Under the pieces are notes generated by a model. That model was not told the origin of the DNA, did not search any database, and worked only from the letters and a program-made list of their open reading frames with translations. From Planctomycetota bacterium (lineage in GTDB: Bacteria; Planctomycetota; E44-bin39), in contig SOJX01000150.1 in the NCBI GenBank assembly GCA_004376375.1, positions 32,584 to 96,583 on the forward strand: a stretch of DNA of 64,000 nt. Reading direction: 5' to 3'. The translations under genes were made by a program, and so were the position numbers. Below are positions 50,951-58,233 of the stretch, piece by piece; the first letter of the stretch is position 1, and each line of letters starts with the position of its first letter.

Positions 50951-51988
50951 TTACTGTTTCTTTTTCCACTCCTCGTATTTTTCCATGAATTGCTCCAGCA
51001 TATTCAGAAACTTTTGATCCGCAGGCTCAACCTTGTCGATACCGGGGGGAATCGGCTGTGTGCCGTCGGGCAGGAAGAAATACACGGTCGGGTTGTGGCT
51101 GTGGCCGAGAAGCGCCCTGAAGAACTTGTTCTTTTCCTCTTCGTATACAAGTTCATGAATCGCAACAATCCCGTTTTTCTTTATGAACTCCGGTACGCCC
51201 GGCGCAGCGTTCCATCTTTCTTTTTCGTATCCGTAAACGTTACGGAACATCCATTTGCATGATGGTCATATTTCGAAAGGCATCGAGAGCTCGATAATAT
51301 AAGGAAGGTTCTTTTCCTTGACCAGCTCCATGCCCGCTTCATAGCCGACGAACTTGACGAATCGGAACTCCTTCTGGTTTTCTTTTTTACGGTTTTCGGC
51401 ATCTTCTTTTGTCGGGGAAGCGGCATTGAGCAGATATGCCATCAGTGATTTATGAATCCATTCCGCACTGAGCTTTTCCTGCTCTTCTGCCTCCTCGAGA
51501 AGTTTTTCAGCCTCTTTTTCGTTTCCATCTTCTTCCAGTTTATCCGCTTGCTCGTAGAGTTCCTCCGCCTTTTCCTCTATAATCCGAAGTTCGCTCAGCT
51601 TTTTATTCAGGATTCCGATAAGTTTCTTATATTTTACAGGTTCATTCCTGAAATTTTCCCTTTCCTCTATTGCTTCATCGAACTCAGCCCAGCCCGGCCA
51701 GTCGGGGTCTTCATCCGGCTCAACTTTTCTGGGGCAGATGAACCTGCTTTTTCCCCATTCTTTTATCTGGTCAACGTAGTATTCTCTCGGGTCTTTTGCA
51801 TTATGGCATTCTCTTTCCACCCCTTTAGCGCAAGAGGGGATATAAGTGACGTAGTGGCCCAGGCGGTAATCTCCGAACCGGGATTTTTCATCTAAATCTC
51901 CCCATGAACCGCGGAGAATTGTCGCGCCTATGATAATGGCAACGGTGACCACGATGATGGAAAGAATCAACGGAACGGTGAATTTCAT
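50951..51988 (-). CDS. Predicted thioredoxin-like membrane-anchored selenoprotein (in-frame TGA = Sec241)
   Basis: Two open frames, 51988-51266 and 51250-50951, lie in the same reading frame and are separated only by one TGA (51268-51266) and five sense codons. Reading through gives 345 residues. The first residues contain one membrane helix (MKFTVPLILSIIVVTVAIIIGA), then a periplasmic part with a coiled coil (ELYEQADKLEEDGNEKEAEKLLEE). A thioredoxin-like domain follows: strand LPYIIELSMPF, then EI-U-P-S-C-K-W where Sec241 and C244 form UxxC, and a cis-Pro-type loop at NPTVYFFLPDG (P300). The ATG at 51250 has no ribosome binding site. selA and selB lie at 56149-59661. The start follows the korC stop by one base, so it belongs to the kor operon. 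A stop-interrupted pseudogene is the alternative, but the exact active-site position makes Sec much more likely. Confidence 0.85.
51227..51248 (-). promoter_or_regulatory. Candidate SECIS-type hairpin downstream of the in-frame TGA
   Basis: Minus strand: 6-bp perfect stem CCGTAA / TTACGG with loop CGT, extendable by about three pairs with one bulged T. The loop lies about 27 bases after the TGA, inside the range of bacterial SECIS apical loops. The loop sequence does not match the E. coli GGUC type. Confidence 0.4.
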
Positions 51989-51989
51989 C

Positions 51990-52559
51990 TTACGCCTTCG
52001 CTTGTGCTTTTTCTTTTCCCATCTCGATACCGCGCGCAAGCGCGGCAAGGTTTATTTCTTTCGTACGAGGCGGAACCCTGCCCGCAACGGCTTCGCGAAG
52101 CGAATCTTCCTTTACGATACCCGTGACGCCGCAGAGAATGCCGAGCGCGATTATGTTGGATACGAGCGGCGTGCCGAATTCCGCTCGCGCGGTGCGGGTT
52201 ATCGGGAACGGGAGCCACGGCTCGCGCGGCGGTTTCATCACGAAAGTGGAATCGGCGATCAGGATGCCTCCGTCCTTCCCGCTGTCTCCGAATTTGTCCG
52301 CCGCCTCGCTGCTCATTATCAGGACAATGTCAAGCGAGGTCGGCTTGGGGTAAATAATCTCTTCCTGCGAAATGATCAGCTCTGTTTTTGATGCGCCGCC
52401 GCGGGCTTCGGGACCGTAGGAGGAAGTCATTATAACCTTGCGGTCTTCGTAGAGCGCAACCGCGCGGGCAAGAATCACCCCTGCAAGCTGAAGTCCCTGT
52501 CCGCCGGCGCCGGCAAGGCATACTTCACAGTAGAACGATTTGTCCTTTGCATCAGCCAT
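51990..52559 (-). CDS. 2-oxoacid:ferredoxin oxidoreductase, gamma subunit
   Basis: 189 residues from ATG 52559; the frame is open to 52616 but that part lies within korB. EVCLAGAGGQGLQLAGVILARAV, SYGPEARGGASKTELIIS, and the later ILIADSTFV and NIIALG are the gamma-subunit pattern. With the alpha and beta subunits it forms a KorABC-type enzyme converting a 2-oxoacid plus CoA to acyl-CoA and CO2 with ferredoxin reduction. 2-oxoglutarate is the likeliest substrate, but this is not proven. The selenoprotein gene begins one base after its stop. Confidence 0.92.
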   Translation of the reverse strand: MADAKDKSFYCEVCLAGAGGQGLQLAGVILARAVALYEDRKVIMTSSYGPEARGGASKTELIISQEEIIYPKPTSLDIVLIMSSEAADKFGDSGKDGGILIADSTFVMKPPREPWLPFPITRTARAEFGTPLVSNIIALGILCGVTGIVKEDSLREAVAGRVPPRTKEINLAALARGIEMGKEKAQAKA

Positions 52560-52569
52560 TTGTTTATTC

Positions 52570-53466
52570 TCAAGACGATATAGGGTTTTCCATATCTTTC
52601 TTCCGCTTCTTGACAAGCTCGGCGTAGCTGTTGCAAAACTCGTTTTTTCTCTCGTCGCGGAAAATCCCGATGTGAAACTTGCCGCCCTCCAGGCTTCCGG
52701 GCGGCTTGCGCCTGTTTAGAAGCGTTTTCTTGAACGGAACCGCGTCCTTGCCGAGCTGGGCAATCATACCGGTCGGGGTTTTTGCCTCGTTCCGCCTGCC
52801 GTATCCAGTATAACACGGCGCATAGACTTCGACAACGCTGAAGCCCGGGTTTCGGATTCCGAGTGTAATATATTCTTTCAGCTCGGCGACGTGGTAGACG
52901 GTGCTTCTGGCAACGAACGTGGCGCCGGAGCCGAGCGCAAGGTCACATGTATCGAACGGGTTCTCGATATTGCCGTAAGGCGCCGTTGTCAGTATCGAGC
53001 CTTCCGGCGTCGTCGGTGAGTTCTGCCCACCCGTCATTCCGTAGTTGAAGTTGTTTATAACGACAGCGGTGATGTCTATATTCCGCCGGCAGGAATGTAT
53101 GAAATGGTTTCCGCCGATGGCGAGCGCGTCGCCGTCGCCCATGACCGCGATAACGTTCAGCGCCGGCCGCCCGAATTTTGCGCCTGTCCCGAAAGCGAGT
53201 GCGCGGCCGTGGGTCGTGTGCAGCGTATTAAAGTCCACGTATCCCGGCAGGCGGCTGGAACAGCCTATGCCCGAGACAACCAGCACGTCGTCTTTTTTCA
53301 GCCCGATATGCTCGATGGAACGGATAAGCGAGCCGAGGACGATCCCGATGCCGCAGCCCGAGCACCAGACGTGCGGGAACTTACTGGTCTTTCGCAGGTA
53401 GCAGTCGTAAAGCTCGTCGGCTGTGGATGCGGCGTTGATTTTTTCTCCGTCGGCCGGTTCGGTCAT
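52570..53466 (-). CDS. 2-oxoacid:ferredoxin oxidoreductase, beta (TPP) subunit
   Basis: 298 residues. WCSGCGIGIVLGSLIRSIEH and VVSGIGCSSRLPGYVDFNTLHTTHGRALAFGTG are followed by the TPP motif MGDGDALAIGGNHFIHSCRRN and NNFNYGMTGGQNSPTTP. The Cys residues near the N-terminus and in the middle serve the iron-sulfur cluster. Its start shares one base with the korA stop (TAATG), implying coupled translation. Confidence 0.95.
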   Translation of the reverse strand: MTEPADGEKINAASTADELYDCYLRKTSKFPHVWCSGCGIGIVLGSLIRSIEHIGLKKDDVLVVSGIGCSSRLPGYVDFNTLHTTHGRALAFGTGAKFGRPALNVIAVMGDGDALAIGGNHFIHSCRRNIDITAVVINNFNYGMTGGQNSPTTPEGSILTTAPYGNIENPFDTCDLALGSGATFVARSTVYHVAELKEYITLGIRNPGFSVVEVYAPCYTGYGRRNEAKTPTGMIAQLGKDAVPFKKTLLNRRKPPGSLEGGKFHIGIFRDERKNEFCNSYAELVKKRKKDMENPISS

Positions 53467-54608
53467 TACACTTCCTCCAATGCGGCCTTCAAAGACGCGT
53501 ATATCTCGTCCGGCGTAATAAGCTCGCCGTCGAAGCGGTTGACCTGCACAATGCGGGTAGCCGGCGCTGCGTACTTGCGCACTTCTTCCACAAGCTGGCC
53601 CGCATTCATCTCCGGTACGACTACAGTCTTTGCAGCGGAGATGGAATTTTTCAAATCGTCAGCCGGGAACGGCCATAACGTAATGGGGCGGTACAAACCG
53701 ACGCTCCGGCCTTCGGACCTGAGCCGGTTTATGACCACCCGCGCCGCTCGCGATGCGGTGCCGACGGCAACGAATGCGATTTCCGCATTTTCTATCCCGT
53801 CGGTTTCGCGCCAGAACAGTTTATCGGCGTTTTCAGTAACCTTATCGAGCAGGCGGTTGTGGCACTTCGCGATCAGTTCGGGGTCGTTGGTCGGGAAACC
53901 GGTTTCGTCGTGGGTCAGGCCCGTGACGTGGAACCGGGCTCCGTCTCCATAATTCGCCAGCGGTTTGCCGATTTGGGCCGTTGCATGGTCGTAGTGGCTG
54001 TAGGTGGAAAAGTCCTCAGGCTTTATGCGCTCGACGACTTCATAAGAGCCGGGCTCCGGCATTTCGACCGCTTCGATCATGTGGCCGAGAACTTCATCGG
54101 CGAGGATGCTGACCGGCGTCCTGAAGGTTTCGGCGAAATTAAATGCCTTTACGGTTGCGTCGAAGGCTTCCCGCACCGTGGCCGGAACAAACGCAATCGC
54201 GGGCGCATCGCCGTGCGTGCCGTACTTTGCCTGGTAGAGGTCGCCCTGCGAAGTCTTTGTCGGAAGGCCGGTCGAGGGACCGCCCCGCATTACATTCACG
54301 ACGACGACCGGAACCTCACCCATCGCCGCGAAGCCGATGTGCTCCTGCATCAGAGAATAACCGGGGCCGGATGTCGCGGTCATCACCTTGTGGCCAACGA
54401 GTGATGCGCCTATGCACGCGGCCAACGAGGCAAGCTCGTCTTCCATCTGGATGAAGTATCCGCCGATTTCCGGCAGCTTTCGCGAGAGGGATTCCGCGAT
54501 TTCGCTTGACGGCGTTATCGGGTAGCCGCCGAAAAACGTGCAGCCTGCGGCCAGTGCGGCTTCGGCTATTATATGGTTCCCGGTTATGAGGCGGACACGT
54601 TCAGCCAC
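53466..54608 (-). CDS. 2-oxoacid:ferredoxin oxidoreductase, alpha subunit
   Basis: 380 residues from GTG 54608, which overlaps the upstream stop by one base. GNHIIAEAALAAGCTFFGGYPITPSSEIAE, IQMEDELASLAACIGASLVG, TATSGPGYSLMQEHIGFAAM and RGGPSTGLPTKTSQGDLYQ are the typical alpha-subunit motifs. It is the catalytic partner of the beta subunit encoded next. The absence of a dedicated delta (ferredoxin) subunit is offset by the multi-cluster membrane protein encoded just upstream. Confidence 0.95.
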   Translation of the reverse strand: MAERVRLITGNHIIAEAALAAGCTFFGGYPITPSSEIAESLSRKLPEIGGYFIQMEDELASLAACIGASLVGHKVMTATSGPGYSLMQEHIGFAAMGEVPVVVVNVMRGGPSTGLPTKTSQGDLYQAKYGTHGDAPAIAFVPATVREAFDATVKAFNFAETFRTPVSILADEVLGHMIEAVEMPEPGSYEVVERIKPEDFSTYSHYDHATAQIGKPLANYGDGARFHVTGLTHDETGFPTNDPELIAKCHNRLLDKVTENADKLFWRETDGIENAEIAFVAVGTASRAARVVINRLRSEGRSVGLYRPITLWPFPADDLKNSISAAKTVVVPEMNAGQLVEEVRKYAAPATRIVQVNRFDGELITPDEIYASLKAALEEV

Positions 54609-55735
54609 TACTCTTTCTCCTTTTCGCCGGGTACGGTTTTATCGTCGGGAGGCGGCGATTCGTAATCATGCGGCTGTTTCTTTTCGCCCTTCGATTTCAC
54701 GATAAGGACGAAGTCCGGACAACGCTCTTCGCACTGTTTACAGCCGCTGCAAAGCTCCGGTCTCCTGACAACGGGCTGTGCGGTCACGTCGTCCCAGTCG
54801 AAAACGCCGTCCGGGCAGAGCTCGTAGCATATCTTGCACTGCTTGCACCAATCGGAGTGGAGCTGGGTGATTTCGAATTCCTCGGTCCTGCACGGGTTTT
54901 CCTGGCAGTGCAGGCACCGTATGCACTCGTCCGACTCGTCGCCCGGCAGAATTTCCTCATCAACGGGACAAATACTCTTGCATGAGCGGCAGTCCGTGCA
55001 GTTGCCGCGGCTGCGCGACATCGAGAAAAAGCTGAACGAGTTGAAAATGCCGAGCATCGCCGCTATCGGGCAGACCGCGCGGCAGAAGAAGCGGTGGATG
55101 TAGACAAACGAAACCAGAAATCCCACCAGCAGCCACATACGCCACGACAGCAGTAATTGCATTACGGTCATGTGGAACGAAATCCAACCTTCGCCGAAGT
55201 GCGGAGGTAATGCGGCTTCGAGAGTTCCAGCCGGGCACCAGTTGCAAAAGAAATAAACCGCGTTCGGATTCTCCGGCGTAAAGTTTGTGCCGAAAATCAA
55301 TGCAACGATTATGGTGAAACCGAACAGGAAAACGTATTTCCCCCACCGAAGCGGCTGCGGCATCACGATTTTTTTCGAAGGAATCATGTAAAGCAGTTCC
55401 TGGAGGAAACCGAACGGGCAGAACCAGCCGCACAGGAGCCGGCCGACAAGCGCGCCGACAAGCACGATGGTTCCGACGAGGAGAAGCGGCCAGTAGCCGT
55501 CGGCGATGGCCTTGCCGAGTGCGCCTACCGGGCAGGAGTATACCGCCCACGGACAGCTCCAGCAGTTCATCACTGGAACGCACATTTCCTTGAGCTGGAA
55601 ATATGCGTTTGAGTTGAACAGTCTGATGAAAAGCGGATTCAGAAAGAAGAAGGAAATGGTCTGAACCACGCGCCGGATCGGGTTCAGCTTTCCCCATTTC
55701 CTGGTTATGGACTCCATAACCAGCTCCATGTCCAT
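54608..55735 (-). CDS. NapH/CcoG-like membrane polyferredoxin
   Basis: 375 residues. Four to five membrane segments carry CGWFCPFGFLQELLYMIPSKK and RFFCRAVCPIAAMLG, the Cys pairs typical of NapH/CcoG/RdxA-type proteins. The C-terminal part has several 4Fe-4S motifs, CTDCRSCKSICP, CIRCLHCQENPC, CKQCKICYELCP and CSGCKQCEERCP. It could carry electrons between ferredoxin and a membrane or periplasmic acceptor. Adjacent korA and the downstream thioredoxin-like selenoprotein suggest a route for reducing power across the membrane. That is inference. Confidence 0.88.
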   Translation of the reverse strand: MDMELVMESITRKWGKLNPIRRVVQTISFFFLNPLFIRLFNSNAYFQLKEMCVPVMNCWSCPWAVYSCPVGALGKAIADGYWPLLLVGTIVLVGALVGRLLCGWFCPFGFLQELLYMIPSKKIVMPQPLRWGKYVFLFGFTIIVALIFGTNFTPENPNAVYFFCNWCPAGTLEAALPPHFGEGWISFHMTVMQLLLSWRMWLLVGFLVSFVYIHRFFCRAVCPIAAMLGIFNSFSFFSMSRSRGNCTDCRSCKSICPVDEEILPGDESDECIRCLHCQENPCRTEEFEITQLHSDWCKQCKICYELCPDGVFDWDDVTAQPVVRRPELCSGCKQCEERCPDFVLIVKSKGEKKQPHDYESPPPDDKTVPGEKEKE

Positions 55736-55743
55736 AGTCTCTG

Positions 55744-56025
55744 TCAGGCCGTACAGATGTAGACTTTCTCGTCGATGCGCCTGCCGTCCGCGGCATAACC
55801 GATTTGTCTTGTCTGGAGGTAATGCTCGCGTACGGTGGATTTCTCGACGAGTGGGTTCCAGGAAAGCTCTTTACGCTCAATGCTTCCAATCGGGCCAGCT
55901 TCCTTGTGAGCCGTGTAAGGGACAAGCAGTCCGAGCAATATAAGCAGAAGCGAGAGCGCCCAGAGCAGCCAGACGATTTTTTTACGCCGGATGGACTTTA
56001 CTATTCGATCATTTGGATCGTGCAT
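55744..56025 (-). CDS. Small single-span membrane protein, first gene of the kor operon
   Basis: 93 residues from ATG 56025, with GGGAT upstream; the frame is open to 56073 without support. A basic N-terminus (DRIVKSIRRKK) precedes one membrane helix (WLLWALSLLLILLGLLVPYTA), and a ~45-residue outside part ends YAADGRRIDEKVYICTA. I recognise no family. It is 8 bases upstream of the polyferredoxin gene and may be a partner subunit of that protein. Confidence 0.7.
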   Translation of the reverse strand: MHDPNDRIVKSIRRKKIVWLLWALSLLLILLGLLVPYTAHKEAGPIGSIERKELSWNPLVEKSTVREHYLQTRQIGYAADGRRIDEKVYICTA

Positions 56026-56100
56026 GCTTATCCCGTTTCTTTTATCGGCAGCGGGATACAACATCTTAAACACGTAACAGGCGATTCCAGTGCCTTCATT

Positions 56101-56117
56101 TTCAAGTATAACTTGAA
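56101..56117. promoter_or_regulatory. Palindromic operator candidate over the kor promoter
   Basis: TTCAAGT-ATA-ACTTGAA, a perfect 7-bp inverted repeat, overlaps the -10 hexamer of the kor operon promoter. A dimeric repressor bound here would block RNA polymerase. Confidence 0.6.
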
Positions 56118-56132
56118 CAAAGGGGAGTGCAA
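56105..56132 (-). promoter_or_regulatory. Promoter of the kor/selenoprotein operon
   Basis: Minus strand TTGCAC, 16 bases, TATACT, about 80 bases upstream of the first ATG at 56025. Confidence 0.7.
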
Positions 56133-56148
56133 GGATAATAATTAAATG

Positions 56149-58047
56149 CTAGGTTCCCGCGCCTTTGAGGTAGCGAAGGTTTTCGATGCGGACGGTAACG
56201 CCCGTAAGATCGAAATGCTCGAGGAGGGCATAGGCGAATTTTCTCGTCGTGCCCAGGACGTCGCGGAAACTTGCTGCGCCGATTTTCTCGTGTTCTTTAA
56301 GCGTATCAATCAGGATCTTCCTGGCTTCCTCTATGGCATCTGCGTGAAAGTAGATACCGTCCAACGATATGAGAGTTCCTTCCTGCGCCGACAGCACAAG
56401 GAGCTCCGTCACTATCTTTGGGGAGGTTTTCAGGATTTTCGCCAGGCCTTCGGCCTGTGGAGGCTTGAAGCGATCCGCTTTGAGTTGCTCTTCAATTTCC
56501 CGTTTCAATTTTATTCTTTTTCTGTCAAGCGACACCTTGAAAGACGAAAGGCGAAGAAGGCCGCTTTCCTCAATCATCGCGCCGGACGACGTCATTGAAG
56601 AAACAAGTTCATCAAGAAGCGTTGTATCAAGTTTCAGGCCTTTTCTGAGATCGACCCTCGACATCCCAAGCGAGACGGGTTTTCGGTCGTGGTAATCCTG
56701 GAGTACGGAAGTGACTTTTTGCTCTAGGTCCTCGAAAGGGAGAACGTGTATATATAAATCTTTGCCGCCGACCTTTACGACTTTGCGGGCCTCAACCAGT
56801 TCGTTTATCAATGTTGAAAGCTGGTCGCGGGGCATGTTTGCCTTTTTCGCCAGGTCCGGGATTCTGACAGGCGTATGGCGGCCTTCTTTCACCAGATGTT
56901 CAACAAAACGGGCCTGGTTCGTTATGGAAGACTCTTTCTCGACCAGGTCGTCTATTATCCACTGTTTGAACTGCTTGAGTTTCCTTCTGCCCCCGCTGAG
57001 GAGAATGCCGCCCCCAACGGTGACGACCGGCGAGTTCAGGCGGATAATATAATTGTCACCCGGGCCTACAACGATATCGTCATCCAGCCTGAACTGCACA
57101 AGCGCTTCCTGCCCGGGTTCGAGGACAGAGCTTTCAAGAAGGATGACGCGGCCCATGACTTCGGTCGTTCCGGTGTGGAAACGGACCGGCGTGCGGTTCT
57201 TGAGGGCGGAGGGCGACGAGCCGAGAAGCTTCAGGCGGGCGGAAAGAAAGGGAGTCGGCTCAAAATATCCCGGAGTTACGAGGCACATTCCCCTGACAAT
57301 CTCCTGCTGGCTGAGGTCGGTTACGTTCAAAGCCACGCACTCGCCTGCGAACCCTTCGTCAGCCATTTCGTTATAAACCTGCATCCCGCGGACGCGGCAT
57401 GTCTTGCCGCCGGGAAGCAGCTCAAGTGTATCTCCGACGGCGACGCGGCCTGAAAAGGGTATGCCGGTTACAACGGTGCCGTAACCTTTCAGGATAAAGG
57501 CGCGCTCCACGGGAAGCCTGAAGACACCGGTGACTTCACGCGGCTTTACGCTTGATACGATTTCGCTCAGGGCTTTGTAAAATTTTTCGAACCCGTCGCC
57601 GGTTATCGAGGAGACCGGGCAGATCGGGGCGTCTTCGAGAAACGACCCTTTCAGGTAATCACGCAATTCCTCGATTACCAGCTCGGTCATCTCCTGTTCG
57701 ACCATATCGATTTTCGTTACCGCGACGAGCCCCTTCTTTACTCCGAGAAGCTCGACGATGGACAGGTGCTCGCGCGTCTGCGGCATGATGCCGTCGTCGG
57801 CTGCAACGACGAGAAGGACGGTATCAATACCCGCAACGCCCGCAACCATGTTCTTTATGAATTTCTCATGACCGGGAACGTCGACGATGCCGACCTGGCT
57901 GTTATTGGAAAGCTTGCACGGGGCAAAGCCCAGGTTTATTGTGAGGCCGCGCCGTTTCTCTTCTTCCAGCGTATCGGTTTCACAGCCGGTTAAAAGCCTC
58001 ACGAGAGCGGTTTTCCCGTGGTCTATATGACCGGCGGTGCCTATCAT
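56149..58047 (-). CDS. selB: Selenocysteine-specific elongation factor
   Basis: 632 residues from ATG 58047. The upstream open codons to 58185 are encoded by the word array and are excluded. The N-terminus MIGTAGHIDHGKTALVRLLTG holds the G1 motif, GIVDVPGHEKFIKNMVAG G3, and VTKIDM G4. EF-Tu-like beta-barrel domains follow, and the C-terminal ~230 residues contain winged-helix repeats (DQLSTLINELVEARKVVKVG, KFAYALLEHFDLTGVTVR) that bind the SECIS hairpin. It delivers Sec-tRNA to UGA codons. Its gene follows selA, separated by a 186-base gap filled with the 7-base word array. Confidence 0.96.
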   Translation of the reverse strand: MIGTAGHIDHGKTALVRLLTGCETDTLEEEKRRGLTINLGFAPCKLSNNSQVGIVDVPGHEKFIKNMVAGVAGIDTVLLVVAADDGIMPQTREHLSIVELLGVKKGLVAVTKIDMVEQEMTELVIEELRDYLKGSFLEDAPICPVSSITGDGFEKFYKALSEIVSSVKPREVTGVFRLPVERAFILKGYGTVVTGIPFSGRVAVGDTLELLPGGKTCRVRGMQVYNEMADEGFAGECVALNVTDLSQQEIVRGMCLVTPGYFEPTPFLSARLKLLGSSPSALKNRTPVRFHTGTTEVMGRVILLESSVLEPGQEALVQFRLDDDIVVGPGDNYIIRLNSPVVTVGGGILLSGGRRKLKQFKQWIIDDLVEKESSITNQARFVEHLVKEGRHTPVRIPDLAKKANMPRDQLSTLINELVEARKVVKVGGKDLYIHVLPFEDLEQKVTSVLQDYHDRKPVSLGMSRVDLRKGLKLDTTLLDELVSSMTSSGAMIEESGLLRLSSFKVSLDRKRIKLKREIEEQLKADRFKPPQAEGLAKILKTSPKIVTELLVLSAQEGTLISLDGIYFHADAIEEARKILIDTLKEHEKIGAASFRDVLGTTRKFAYALLEHFDLTGVTVRIENLRYLKGAGT

Positions 58048-58096
58048 TACGTTGACGGTGTCGTGGGTTCTTGCCACAAGGGTGTTCCCCGAAAAC

Positions 58097-58224
58097 CGAG
58101 TACCAAGTACCGAGTACAAGTACCAAGTTTCGAGTATCGAGTTTCGAGTACCGAGTTTCGAGTACCGAGTGAAGAACCCAAACAATCATTTCTTTACTCG
58201 AAACTCGGCACTCGAAACTCGAAA
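58097..58224. repeat. Largest heptamer array, with inverted arms, between selA and selB
   Basis: The left arm, 58097-58172, has ten 7-base units plus one 6-base unit: CGAGTAC, CAAGTAC, CGAGTAC, AAGTAC, CAAGTTT, CGAGTAT, CGAGTTT, CGAGTAC, CGAGTTT, CGAGTAC, CGAGTGA. The right arm, 58197-58224, is CTCGAAA, CTCGGCA, CTCGAAA, CTCGAAA. The right arm pairs with the GAGTTTCGAG part of the left arm. The 24-base centre is not repetitive. Confidence 0.9.
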
Positions 58225-58233
58225 CTTCTTTAC

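Noticed and set aside
51266..52048. Treating 51266-52048 and 50951-51250 as two separate genes
   Set aside because: They share one reading frame, the second has no ribosome binding site, and the joining TGA sits at a thioredoxin active-site position; a single Sec-containing gene explains them better.
58048..58185. N-terminal extension of SelB
   Set aside because: The upstream codons are word-array sequence; the family starts at MIGTAGHIDHGKT.
58097..58224. CRISPR-like array
   Set aside because: Units are 7 bases with no spacers and no cas genes; it belongs to the word-array class.
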